Assembly: GCA_029979145.1 (NCBI GenBank)
Contig: JAPOIC010000117.1
Coordinates: forward strand, 1 to 6,511
Direction: 5' to 3'
Length of the DNA stretch: 6,511 bases
DNA from: Opitutaceae bacterium
GTDB taxonomy: Bacteria; Verrucomicrobiota; Verrucomicrobiia; Opitutales; Opitutaceae
The notes beneath the pieces are model-generated. The model saw nothing but the letters and a program-made list of their open reading frames with translations. It made no database searches and was not told the origin of the DNA. Positions 1 to 6,078 of the stretch are shown in pieces. A program made the translations under genes and the position numbers. Every line of letters begins with the position of its first letter. Positions within the stretch are counted from its first letter, which is position 1.

Positions 1-48
1 GCTGCGGACGTTGAGCGCAGCGAGGATTGGGGTGCTTTCAGTGCTCAT
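1..48 (-). CDS. Possible 5' end of a minus-strand gene, truncated by the left edge
   Basis: Read on the minus strand, an ATG at 46-48 opens a frame that stays open to the window edge and encodes MSTESTPILAALNVRS (16 residues). The codons are mostly G/C-ending and the peptide looks like a normal cytoplasmic N-terminus, with no signal-peptide character. No Shine-Dalgarno sequence precedes the ATG, but the other genes here also lack one. The gene would lie downstream of, and in the same direction as, the hydrolase-like gene at 414-2744, about 365 bases away. Sixteen residues are too few to recognise a family. A chance open frame in GC-rich DNA is a real alternative. Confidence 0.4.
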   Translation of the reverse strand, partial: MSTESTPILAALNVRS

Positions 49-171
49 TAAAGGTAAGTAACCCGGCCTGAGCCGCTTGTTTTCAGGGCGCAAGCCCCTC
101 GCGTAAATCTGGTGTTTATTGACCAGTTTTCTCGCCCCGCGACCAACCGGGGAGGGCATGGAGTGTTTTTA

Positions 172-256
172 CCACGAAGACACGAAGGGCACGAAGATCA
201 GAGGCCCGGGCTCGCCAGCGGAAAGGTTTGGCTTCGTGCCCTTTGTGTCTTCGTGG
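172..256. repeat. Long hairpin with 25-bp arms (ACGAAG-rich inverted repeat)
   Basis: The left arm at 172-196 and the right arm at 232-256 are reverse complements over 25 bases, with one difference that would still allow a G-U pair in RNA. The loop is 35 bases (197-231) and contains the small palindrome GCCCGGGC at 204-211. The left arm is itself built from three copies of CACGAAG, starting at 173, 181 and 190. No T-run follows the structure on either strand, so it does not look like an intrinsic terminator. The sequence resembles an intergenic palindrome I recall as dispersed in verrucomicrobial genomes; that is memory, not a search result. It may be a small non-autonomous element or an mRNA-stabilising structure. 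Confidence 0.85.
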
Positions 257-314
257 CTAACTCCAAGCTCTCTATAAAGCTCGGAATCCCCCGACCACGG
301 TTGGCGGCATGGGG

Positions 315-355
315 ACGCGGCGCCCTTGCCGCGTTTTCAGGGGCGAGGGCGCCCT
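315..355. repeat. Compact GC-rich hairpin cluster, REP-like
   Basis: Three overlapping symmetries occur here. ACGCGGC (315-321) pairs with GCCGCGT (328-334) around a 6-base loop. AGGGCGCCCT (346-355) is a perfect 10-bp palindrome. GGCGCCCTTGCC (319-330) and GGCGAGGGCGCC (342-353) are inverted copies with one wobble-compatible difference. The first hairpin is followed by TTTT on the plus strand, as in an intrinsic terminator, but no plus-strand gene lies upstream. A REP-type palindromic repeat just beyond the 3' end of the minus-strand hydrolase gene is the more likely reading. Confidence 0.55.
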
Positions 356-364
356 GGCTCCAGT

Positions 365-413
365 TTAGATCCCCGGCTCCAGCTTCGCGAACTTGGCGAT
401 CATTGCGGTTATC
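365..413 (-). other. Possible lost C-terminal extension of the hydrolase-like gene
   Basis: Just past the minus-strand stop codon (414-416), the next frame continues with GC-ending codons and encodes EITAMIAKFAKLEPGI before a TAA at 365-367. Removing one base from the CCC run at 420-422 (GGG on the coding strand) would join this tail to the hydrolase protein, changing its end from PWPEGF to PWPEGSEITAMIAKF and so on. The tail has coding-like third positions and an amphipathic look. It could reflect a recent single-base insertion, a sequencing error, or chance. Confidence 0.3.
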
Positions 414-2744
414 TCAGAACCCTTCCGGCCAGGGTTGGCCGGGGGCGGGGCGCCAGAGGATGTCGGTGTCGATGCGCGGTTTTTTGTGCCGGTATTTTTC
501 CATGAGCCGGATCTTGTTGCGCACGTGGTCGCCGAGGTTCTTGCCGTAGATGAAGGTGGTTTCGCCGGTGCCCGAAACGACCATGAACTCGGTGGGCGAG
601 TTTTCGAAGTGCTCGAGGAAGCCGCGGGCGTTCGCCAGTTCCAGCTCGATGGCGGACTGCAGGAAACGCTCGTGCTTTTTCTTCTGCGCGGTGGTCTTGC
701 TGGCGAGGTAGCCGTAGACGCCGGAGCACCACGCGGCGACGCTGCGGAGCGTCGTGGCCCAGTGGCGGTAGCCGCGCAGGCGGTCGCGCAGGTCGGTGAA
801 CACGGCGGTCGCGGCGGCATCGTCGCCGCACTTGGCGAGCACGCCGGCGACGAATTTCTCGGCCTTCGCGATTCGCGGGAGCAGGTTCTTGTCGAAGCGC
901 GGCACCATCTTGTCGGCGGCTTCGCGCGGAATGAGGTTGAAGAGCACATCCTTGCCGAGGTCGATGCGGCCGGGGTTGTTGTGTTGGAAGCAGCCGTGGC
1001 GCTCGTAGTAAAAGCGCTCGGCCTCCGGAATCGCCTCGATGTCGGGCACGAGCGGGCGGTCCCAGGTGCGCTGCCAGCAGAAACCGAAACCGCAAAAGAG
1101 CGGGACGATCGGTTGCCACGTGACGGCTTCCTCAAACAGTGCCCAAGCCTTCGCGAGCGCGGGGCCGTGTTTCGTGCCGGCGAAGCGCACGGCTTCGTCG
1201 GCCAGCACGTCGTCGATGCTGCGCTCCGGGGTGAATTGCGCGGCACGAATCGCGGCGGGGTTCGGCCAGTAGGGAGAGGCGGAGGTGTTGGCGAGTCCAC
1301 CCATGGCGCTGACGAGATCGGCGCCGATACCTTTAAGCTGGGTCAGGCGCGCATGGATCATGCGCGGCCACGGGATGCCGATGAGCGGCTCCTGATTCCA
1401 CACCGGGCCGGGGGAGTAGGTGAGGATCGGGTTCACGCCCTGCGAGCGCTCCTTGGCGAGCTCGGGCTTTTCGCGCTCGTCGATCTGGCAATGGAACATG
1501 CCGCCGGCGACGCCGAGCTGGTCGGCGTATTGCGGGTGGCTGTAGGGCAGCGAATACCCGCGCGCCAGCATCGACGGACCTTCCCAGTGCACGCCGCGGC
1601 CGAGCTCGGCCTTGAGGTGGTCGTGCTCCGCCTTGAACGGCTCGATGCGCAGGCTGAGCTTGAAGTCGGGGTTAACCTCGGCCGCGGCTTCGCGAACGTT
1701 GCGGAGGAATTTGCCGATGCTCTTGCCGGAGGCCTCGGCGATCTTGTCGTGGCTGCGCCACTCGCGGATCATGAACGGTCCGCCGTTGCGGCCGACGTAG
1801 AGCGAGGCGGTGTGCTCGAAGCCGCCGCCGGAGTCGTTAGTCCAGATCGACATAGCGTCGAGATCCGGCACGGCCTGCATCAACGCCTGCGTCGCGAGCC
1901 GGTAGTGCTTGAGCGTGACGGGGTGGTCCTGCGCCATGGTGTAGCGCGGCAGGCGGGAGCGGAAGGGGTGGTCGATGCGCGCGCCGCGCAGGGTGGGGTA
2001 GCGCTGGAAGAAGCGCTCTGGCATGGAGCGCGGCTCGTAGAGGCAGACGCTGGACTTGAGACCGAACTTGCGGCCAAGCGTGGCGAGGTCGCGCAGGCGC
2101 TCGCGGTTGGCGTCGAGGTATTGCGCCGGCCAGATGCCGCGCGTCAGCGGGGTGTCGATGAAGTGATTGAAACCCGGGCAGTAGGTATAGAACTGCGAGT
2201 AGTATTCGCCGGGCACGGAGTCCTCGTAGGGGAAATGCGTGTGCAGACTGTTGATCTCGAGGTGCGTGAAACCCGCTTCGGCCAGCGTGGCCGCGTAGTG
2301 CTCGGGCGAGAATCCGCGGTTGGACTTCCAGTATTGCGCGAATGAGCCGTCCCAGATCGGGCGGTTCATCGCGAAGCTGCGCGGCAGCAGAAGGCCGGCG
2401 GCGAGTTTTTCGCGCGTGGCGCCCGTGAGCCCGTGCGCCAGCAGGCGTGCCCCGGCAAAGAGCCCAGAGCCTTCGGTGGCGATGATTCCGCCGGCACCGT
2501 GGTCGTCGACGCGCAGCCAGATCCAGCTCGCGTGATCCTTCGCGGCCTTGGCGGCGGCGGGCACCCAGTTGCGGTCGGCAAGGGCGACGTTGAACTCCGC
2601 GCCGGGTCGGCTCGCGGCCTTGGCCGTGGCGCCGGTAAGGCGCGCAAGCTCGGCGGCGGCGGTTTGCTCGGCGGGATGGGCCTTGGCGGGGAAAGTGATG
2701 CGGTGCACCGCGGGGGCGCTGGAGGAGGCGACAGGATTGTTCAT
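414..2744 (-). CDS. Alpha-glucuronidase-like / GH20-like putative glycoside hydrolase
   Basis: A 776-residue protein, probably a cytoplasmic carbohydrate-active enzyme; the substrate is unknown. Residues about 12-110 look like the small alpha/beta domain with a zincin-like fold that precedes the barrel in GH20, GH67 and related hydrolases. Residues about 127-490 look like a TIM barrel, opening with MNRPIWDGS and HLEINSLHTHFP. They also contain CLYEPRSMPERFFQRYP (about 234-250), the acidic/glycine stretch SIWTNDSGGGFE (299-310), LRIEPF (365-370) and HWEGPSM (386-392). Candidate catalytic acids are D304, E310, E368 and E388, by position only. The remainder is a helical C-terminal domain. There is no signal peptide or membrane segment. 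The start is set at MNNPVASSS because in-frame ATGs further upstream run into the divergent epimerase gene and their codons are not coding-like. The fold inference is moderate; the family is not identified. The C-terminus may be frameshifted. Confidence 0.75.
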   Translation of the reverse strand: MNNPVASSSAPAVHRITFPAKAHPAEQTAAAELARLTGATAKAASRPGAEFNVALADRNWVPAAAKAAKDHASWIWLRVDDHGAGGIIATEGSGLFAGARLLAHGLTGATREKLAAGLLLPRSFAMNRPIWDGSFAQYWKSNRGFSPEHYAATLAEAGFTHLEINSLHTHFPYEDSVPGEYYSQFYTYCPGFNHFIDTPLTRGIWPAQYLDANRERLRDLATLGRKFGLKSSVCLYEPRSMPERFFQRYPTLRGARIDHPFRSRLPRYTMAQDHPVTLKHYRLATQALMQAVPDLDAMSIWTNDSGGGFEHTASLYVGRNGGPFMIREWRSHDKIAEASGKSIGKFLRNVREAAAEVNPDFKLSLRIEPFKAEHDHLKAELGRGVHWEGPSMLARGYSLPYSHPQYADQLGVAGGMFHCQIDEREKPELAKERSQGVNPILTYSPGPVWNQEPLIGIPWPRMIHARLTQLKGIGADLVSAMGGLANTSASPYWPNPAAIRAAQFTPERSIDDVLADEAVRFAGTKHGPALAKAWALFEEAVTWQPIVPLFCGFGFCWQRTWDRPLVPDIEAIPEAERFYYERHGCFQHNNPGRIDLGKDVLFNLIPREAADKMVPRFDKNLLPRIAKAEKFVAGVLAKCGDDAAATAVFTDLRDRLRGYRHWATTLRSVAAWCSGVYGYLASKTTAQKKKHERFLQSAIELELANARGFLEHFENSPTEFMVVSGTGETTFIYGKNLGDHVRNKIRLMEKYRHKKPRIDTDILWRPAPGQPWPEGF

Positions 2745-2757
2745 GAGAACGATGAAC
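2739..2757. promoter_or_regulatory. GTTCAT-N7-ATGAAC dyad over the hydrolase start codon
   Basis: GTTCAT (2739-2744) and ATGAAC (2752-2757) form a perfect 6-bp inverted repeat separated by 7 bases, covering the minus-strand start codon at 2742-2744. The half-site GTTCA/TGAAC is the same as in the dyads at 2805-2814 and 4074-4090, although the spacing differs. One arm also encodes the first codons of the protein, so coincidence is possible. Confidence 0.3.
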
Positions 2758-2817
2758 CTGACTGCGAAGCGCGCAGCGTCGCAAGACACAAGCCCCAACC
2801 CGCATGAACGTTCACCC
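2745..2817. promoter_or_regulatory. Divergent intergenic region for the hydrolase and epimerase genes
   Basis: This 73-bp gap separates two head-to-head genes and must hold promoters for both unless they start further inside the coding regions. I see no clear sigma-70 -10 or -35 hexamers on either strand. It contains an imperfect inverted repeat, TGCGAAGC (2763-2770) against GCGTCGCA (2776-2783), with 7 of 8 positions matching around a 5-base spacer. At its right end is the perfect palindrome TGAACGTTCA. The arrangement fits coordinated control of both directions by one regulator. Confidence 0.5.
2805..2814. promoter_or_regulatory. Candidate operator palindrome TGAACGTTCA
   Basis: A perfect 10-bp palindrome with a central CG ends 3 bases before the epimerase start codon. 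Even-symmetry sites with a central CG and TGAA/TTCA flanks resemble LacI/GalR-family operators, a family that commonly controls sugar-catabolism genes. A repressor bound here would block early transcription or initiation of the plus-strand genes. No regulator gene is visible in the window, so the family assignment is only an inference. Confidence 0.45.
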
Positions 2818-4065
2818 ATGACACAATGCGGTTGGACAATCCTCGATGCGCTGCAAACTGGTGGCATGCTTTCGCCCGTGCGCCGCGATGCGCTCATTCA
2901 CTGTTACCGTGACGGTCTGCTGCACGACGTCCTGCCGTTCTGGGTCCGTCACGGCTGGGACCGGAAGCACGGTGGCATGCTCACCGGCCTCGACCGCGAT
3001 GGCACGCTGATCGACGACGACAAGGCCGTGTGGTTTCAGGGCCGCGCCGGCTGGATGTTTGCGATGGCCTGCCTGCAAGGCGAAGTGCGCGACGAGTGGC
3101 GCGAGGTGGCGTTGTCCTGCGTGGAGTTTTTGCGCCGGCATGCGCGCGGGCCGGAGGGGAAAATGTATTTCACGCTTACCCGCGAAGGTCGACCGCTGCG
3201 GATGCGCCGGTATGTGTTCAGCGAGTCGTTTGCCGCGATCGCGTTCGCGGCGTGTGCCAAGCTGACGGATGACTTGACCTACGCCGACGATGCGTGGCGC
3301 GCCTGGGAGGTTTACCTGCACCACAGTTTCACGCCCGGCGTGATGCCGCCGAAGACGGAACTGGAGACGCGTCCGGCCAAAGGCCTGGCGCCGCTTATGA
3401 TCGCGCTCGTCACGGCGCAAGAGTTGCGCGCGCTTTTGGGTGAGCGCAGCGTGACAGGCGCGACGTGCACGCAGTGGATCGACCGCGCGATCACGGAAAT
3501 CGAGTGCGATTTTCTGAAGCCGGATTTGCAGGCGTTGCTGGAGGTCGTCGCGCCAGATGGCTCGCTTATCGATCATTTCGAGGGCCGCCAGCTCAACCCC
3601 GGTCATGCCATCGAGGCGGCGTGGTTCATTTTGCACGAGGCCAAGCTGCGCGGCGGTGATGCGCGGCTGGTGAAACTCGGGTGCACGATTCTCAACTGGA
3701 TGTGGGCGCGCGGCTGGGACCGGGAATTCGGCGGCCTGCTCTACAACACCGACGTGCAAGGCCGGCCGGTGCAGGAGTATTGGCACCACATGAAGTTCTG
3801 GTGGCCGCACAACGAGGCGGTGATCGCGACGCTGCTGGCATGGACGCTCACGCGCGACCCCAAGTATCTTGACTGGTACGGCCAGGTGCACGACTGGGCG
3901 CACGCGCACTTCGCCGATCCGGAGCACGGCGAGTGGTTCGGCTACCTCGACCGCGCCGGCCGCCCGACCTCGCATCTCAAGGGCGGCACCTACAAAGGCC
4001 CGTTCCACCTCCCGCGCATGCAGCTCTACAGTTGGAAACTGTTGGAGTGCGATGCGGGGGCTTGA
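2818..4065 (+). CDS. AGE-family sugar 2-epimerase/isomerase (N-acylglucosamine 2-epimerase-like)
   Basis: A 415-residue protein of normal length for the AGE family, whose (alpha/alpha)6-barrel enzymes interconvert sugars at C2 or between aldose and ketose. Members act on N-acetylglucosamine/N-acetylmannosamine, glucose/mannose/fructose, cellobiose or sulfoquinovose. The sequence shows the family landmarks: WFQGRAGWMF with R76, SESFAAIAFA (135-144), NPGHAIEAAWF with H263 and E266, KFWWPHNEA with H331, WFGYLDRAG (373-381), and KGPFHLPR with H397. The histidines correspond to the usual proton-transfer residues. The protein is cytoplasmic, with no signal peptide. The start at MTQCGW gives a sensible length; a later ATG at 2866 is possible. 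The gene is head-to-head with the hydrolase-like gene and 69 bp before the MDR gene. The family call is firm; the substrate cannot be told from sequence. Confidence 0.92.
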   Translation: MTQCGWTILDALQTGGMLSPVRRDALIHCYRDGLLHDVLPFWVRHGWDRKHGGMLTGLDRDGTLIDDDKAVWFQGRAGWMFAMACLQGEVRDEWREVALSCVEFLRRHARGPEGKMYFTLTREGRPLRMRRYVFSESFAAIAFAACAKLTDDLTYADDAWRAWEVYLHHSFTPGVMPPKTELETRPAKGLAPLMIALVTAQELRALLGERSVTGATCTQWIDRAITEIECDFLKPDLQALLEVVAPDGSLIDHFEGRQLNPGHAIEAAWFILHEAKLRGGDARLVKLGCTILNWMWARGWDREFGGLLYNTDVQGRPVQEYWHHMKFWWPHNEAVIATLLAWTLTRDPKYLDWYGQVHDWAHAHFADPEHGEWFGYLDRAGRPTSHLKGGTYKGPFHLPRMQLYSWKLLECDAGA

Positions 4066-4073
4066 ACCGCCGA

Positions 4074-4090
4074 ATGTTCATGGTGAACAT
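4074..4090. promoter_or_regulatory. Candidate operator: ATGTTCA-TGG-TGAACAT
   Basis: A perfect inverted repeat with 7-bp arms and a 3-base centre begins 8 bases after the epimerase stop codon and ends 44 bases before the MDR start. It contains the same GTTCA/TGAAC half-sites found in the divergent region. The position suits an operator for a second promoter serving the MDR and SDR genes. It could instead form a small RNA hairpin, but no T-run follows. A GC-rich mini-hairpin, CCGCC-N4-GGCGG, lies downstream at 4103-4116. Confidence 0.5.
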
Positions 4091-4134
4091 CCCTTGCTTT
4101 TCCCGCCTGCGGGCGGCACCCCCGTTTTCTTACG

Positions 4135-5151
4135 ATGCAAGCCCTGTATTATCCCGCCTTTGACCAGTTGGAGATTCGCGACGTCGAGGATGTCGCGCCC
4201 AAGCCGGACGAGGTAAAAATCAAGGTCGCCGCCTGCGGCCTGTGCGGCAGCGAGTTGGAGTCGGTCAAGAACCACAGCCCGCGCCGGCCGCCGCCGTTGG
4301 TGATGGGCCACGAGTTTTGCGGCGTGATCGCCGAGGCGGGCAGCGCGGTGAAGGACTGGGCCGTCGGCGCGCGGGTGGTGAGCAATTCGCTCGTGCCCTG
4401 CGGCAAGTGCGTGCGCTGCGATCGCGGCGACACCCACCTGTGTGCGACGCGGCAGATTTTCGGCATGCATCGCCCCGGCGCGTTTGCGGAGTATGTCAAC
4501 GTGCCCGCGCGCTGCCTCATCCCCTGGCCGGAAGGCCTGCCGGCGGAGGCCGCCGCGCTGGCCGAGCCGATGGCGAACGGCGTGCACGTGGTGCGCGTGA
4601 GCAAGCACTTGCCGGGCAACACGGCGTTGGTGATCGGCGCGGGCCCGATCGGTCTTTTCTGCCAGCAGGCGCTGCAGGTCCTGCGCGGCGCCAATGTCTA
4701 CGTGGCCGACCTCAGCCCGGAACGACTCGCGGTGGCGAAAAAGCTCGGCGCGGTGCGCGTGATCAATCCGCGCGAGGAAGACGTGACCAAGGTCATCATG
4801 GAAGAGACGGCCGGCGAGGGCGCGGACCTGAGCGTCGACGCCGTGGGTTCCGGCCTGACCAAGCGCACGTCGCTCGATGCCATCCGCCCCGGCGGCGCGA
4901 GCGTTTGGATCGGCCTGCACGAGAACAGCATGACCTTTGACTCCTACGGCATCACGTTGCCCGAGAAGCAGGTGCTCGGCACCTACGCGGCCACGATCGA
5001 AGAATTGAAATTGTCCCTCGACCTGATGGCCGCGGGCAAGGTCGACGCCCTTTCGTGGGTGCAGCGTTTCCCGCTGAGCGAGGGCGTGACCGCATTCCGT
5101 CGCATGCTCGCCGCCAAGGGCAACGACATCAAAGCCGTGATCTGCCCCTGA
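4135..5151 (+). CDS. Zinc-dependent medium-chain alcohol/polyol dehydrogenase
   Basis: A 338-residue cytoplasmic oxidoreductase of the medium-chain (MDR) superfamily, in the sorbitol / threonine / galactitol-1-phosphate dehydrogenase group. It would oxidise a secondary hydroxyl of a sugar, polyol or sugar acid with a nicotinamide cofactor. Catalytic-zinc residues are C37 (in ACGLCGSE), H59-E60 (in MGHEFCG) and E144 (in LAEPMANG). The structural-zinc lobe is complete: C89, C92, C95 and C103. The Rossmann motif is VIGAGPIG (166-173), followed by an acidic D192 at the end of the second strand (VADLSPERL), which favours NAD over NADP. The length is typical and the protein is intact. The start ATG has no ribosome-binding sequence but gives the expected N-terminus. 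The SDR gene follows after 17 bases, so the two are probably co-transcribed. The exact substrate is unknown. Confidence 0.93.
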   Translation: MQALYYPAFDQLEIRDVEDVAPKPDEVKIKVAACGLCGSELESVKNHSPRRPPPLVMGHEFCGVIAEAGSAVKDWAVGARVVSNSLVPCGKCVRCDRGDTHLCATRQIFGMHRPGAFAEYVNVPARCLIPWPEGLPAEAAALAEPMANGVHVVRVSKHLPGNTALVIGAGPIGLFCQQALQVLRGANVYVADLSPERLAVAKKLGAVRVINPREEDVTKVIMEETAGEGADLSVDAVGSGLTKRTSLDAIRPGGASVWIGLHENSMTFDSYGITLPEKQVLGTYAATIEELKLSLDLMAAGKVDALSWVQRFPLSEGVTAFRRMLAAKGNDIKAVICP

Positions 5152-5168
5152 GCTTCCCCGATTACCCC

Positions 5169-5996
5169 ATGAGCACTTCCCCGACCCGCCAACCCGTTAC
5201 TGATCGCTTCAAAGGCAAGGCCGCCATCGTGACCGGCGGCACCAACGGCATCGGCCACGCCATTGCGCTCGAGCTGCCGCGCGAAGGCGCACAGGTGGCC
5301 GTGAGCTGCCTGCCCAACGACGCGGCCGAGGGCCGCGCAGCGTTCGCGGCCGCCGGATTCTCGCCCCTGATCATCGCTGGGGACATGAGCGACGAAGCTT
5401 TCTGTCGGAAACTCGTCGGCGATACTGTCGCGCAATTCGGCCGACTGGATTACCTCGTGAACAATGCGTTTTCGTTTATCGCCAAGGGCCTCGACGCCAC
5501 GCGGGCGGATTTTCACTACTCCTTCGATGTCGGGCCGCTGGGCTTTGCCCTGATGATCCAGCTGGCGTCTGAGCACATGAAGAAAGTGGGCGGAGGCGCG
5601 GTGGTGAATGTCTCGAGCATTTCCTCCTGGGTCGCCCAGCCCAACCGCTGGACCTACAACATGTCGAAGGGCGCCGTCACCCAGCTGACGCGCTGCGCGG
5701 CGCTGGACCTCGCGCCGGACAAGATCCGCGTCAACAGCATCAGCCCCGGCTGGATTTGGACGCGGGAAGTCGACAAGGCCGCTGGCGGCGACCGGGCGAA
5801 GTTCGACCCGATCTGGGGCCAGTATCACATGCTCGCCCGCATGGGTCACCCGGTCGAGATGGCCGGCCCCGCGCTCTTCCTGCTCAGCGACGACGCGTCG
5901 TTTGTCACCGGCACCGACCTGCCGGTCGACGGTGGCTACAACGGCATGGGCCCCGAAGGTCTCGGCCAAACCACAAAGATCGCCGGCAGCAAGTAG
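5169..5996 (+). CDS. Short-chain dehydrogenase/reductase (SDR)
   Basis: A 275-residue classical SDR, likely an NAD(P)-dependent sugar or keto-acid oxidoreductase in the cytoplasm. Visible motifs are the cofactor loop TGGTNGIG (22-29), NNA (98-100), and the catalytic Ser-Tyr-Lys set S150, Y163 and K167 (YNMSK). A PGW motif occurs at 193-195 and the usual C-terminal FVTGTDLPVDGGY at 245-257. Two departures stand out: the normal NNAG is NNAF, and the helix-4 Asn of the SDR tetrad appears to be Asp (D120 in FDVGPLG). The second beta strand ends without the acidic residue typical of NAD enzymes (VAVSCLPN), so NADP use is possible. The start at MSTSPTRQ leaves a 17-bp gap after the MDR gene; an upstream in-frame extension would overlap that gene by over 90 bases and is unlikely. 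Such SDRs are often labelled 3-oxoacyl-ACP reductase, but the context argues for sugar catabolism. Confidence 0.92.
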   Translation: MSTSPTRQPVTDRFKGKAAIVTGGTNGIGHAIALELPREGAQVAVSCLPNDAAEGRAAFAAAGFSPLIIAGDMSDEAFCRKLVGDTVAQFGRLDYLVNNAFSFIAKGLDATRADFHYSFDVGPLGFALMIQLASEHMKKVGGGAVVNVSSISSWVAQPNRWTYNMSKGAVTQLTRCAALDLAPDKIRVNSISPGWIWTREVDKAAGGDRAKFDPIWGQYHMLARMGHPVEMAGPALFLLSDDASFVTGTDLPVDGGYNGMGPEGLGQTTKIAGSK

Positions 5997-6004
5997 CATT
6001 CTTT

Positions 6005-6078
6005 TGTAGGGCGGGGTCGCCGCCCCCGCCTTCGCCTAGCACCCATCCCCGCGGCGGGGTCAGCGACCCCGCCCTACA
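6005..6078. repeat. Paired-hairpin REP/BIME-like palindromic repeat
   Basis: Two short hairpins of the same design stand in opposite orientation. GGCGGGG-N7-CCCCGCC occurs at 6010-6030 and again at 6053-6073. The outer sequences TGTAGGGCGGGGTCGC (6005-6020) and GCGACCCCGCCCTACA (6063-6078) are perfect 16-bp inverted copies, so the whole unit can also fold as one long hairpin. There is no T-run after it on either strand, so it is not a standard terminator. The layout matches bacterial interspersed mosaic elements, which are mobilised by REP-associated transposases (RAYT). No such transposase is in the window. It fills most of the gap between the SDR and the hydroxyacid dehydrogenase genes and could separate their transcripts or stabilise the upstream mRNA. 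Confidence 0.85.

Larger units (their letters stand above)
49..413. other. Non-coding interval with structured repeats
   Basis: This stretch lies between the stop of the hydrolase-like gene and the possible gene start at 48. I see no convincing protein-coding frame: a 145-codon plus-strand frame beginning at 112 runs straight through both hairpin repeats and into the antisense of the hydrolase gene, and its peptide resembles no known family. The interval holds the long hairpin at 172-256, the GC-rich hairpin cluster at 315-355, and a weak dyad CTGGT-N8-ACCAG at 109-126. The string GTTTTCAGGG occurs twice (from 79 and from 333). I found no clear -35/-10 promoter for the minus-strand gene at 48. 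Positions 365-413 may be a lost C-terminal extension of the hydrolase gene. Confidence 0.6.

Noticed and set aside
172..256. CRISPR-like array, because CACGAAG repeats three times
   Set aside because: The repeats are 7 bases with 1-2 base gaps and form one arm of a hairpin. There are no spacers of CRISPR size and no cas genes.
112..549. A 145-codon plus-strand open frame in the left intergenic region
   Set aside because: It passes through both palindromic repeats and into the antisense of the hydrolase gene. Nothing in its peptide suggests a real protein.
393..2345. A 650-codon open frame on the plus strand opposite the hydrolase-like gene
   Set aside because: It is an antisense shadow typical of GC-rich DNA. 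Its peptide is a low-information run of V, A, E, G and R with no family motifs, whereas the minus-strand frame encodes a coherent folded protein.
2745..2897. Upstream in-frame ATG starts for the hydrolase-like gene (at 2819 and 2897 on the minus strand)
   Set aside because: They would abut or overlap the start of the divergent epimerase gene and add a stretch with non-coding-like codon use; MNNPVASSS at 2744 is the better N-terminus.
2812..4008. A 398-codon minus-strand open frame opposite the epimerase gene
   Set aside because: The plus-strand frame carries all the AGE-family motifs. The opposite frame is compositionally biased, lacks recognisable domains, and would overlap the real gene almost completely.
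4103..4116. CCGCC-N4-GGCGG mini-hairpin between the epimerase and MDR genes as a terminator
   Set aside because: The stem is only 5 bp and no T-run directly follows. It is common by chance in such GC-rich DNA.
4983..5999. A 338-codon minus-strand open frame opposite the SDR gene
   Set aside because: It is antisense to clear MDR and SDR motifs, and its peptide shows no known domain.
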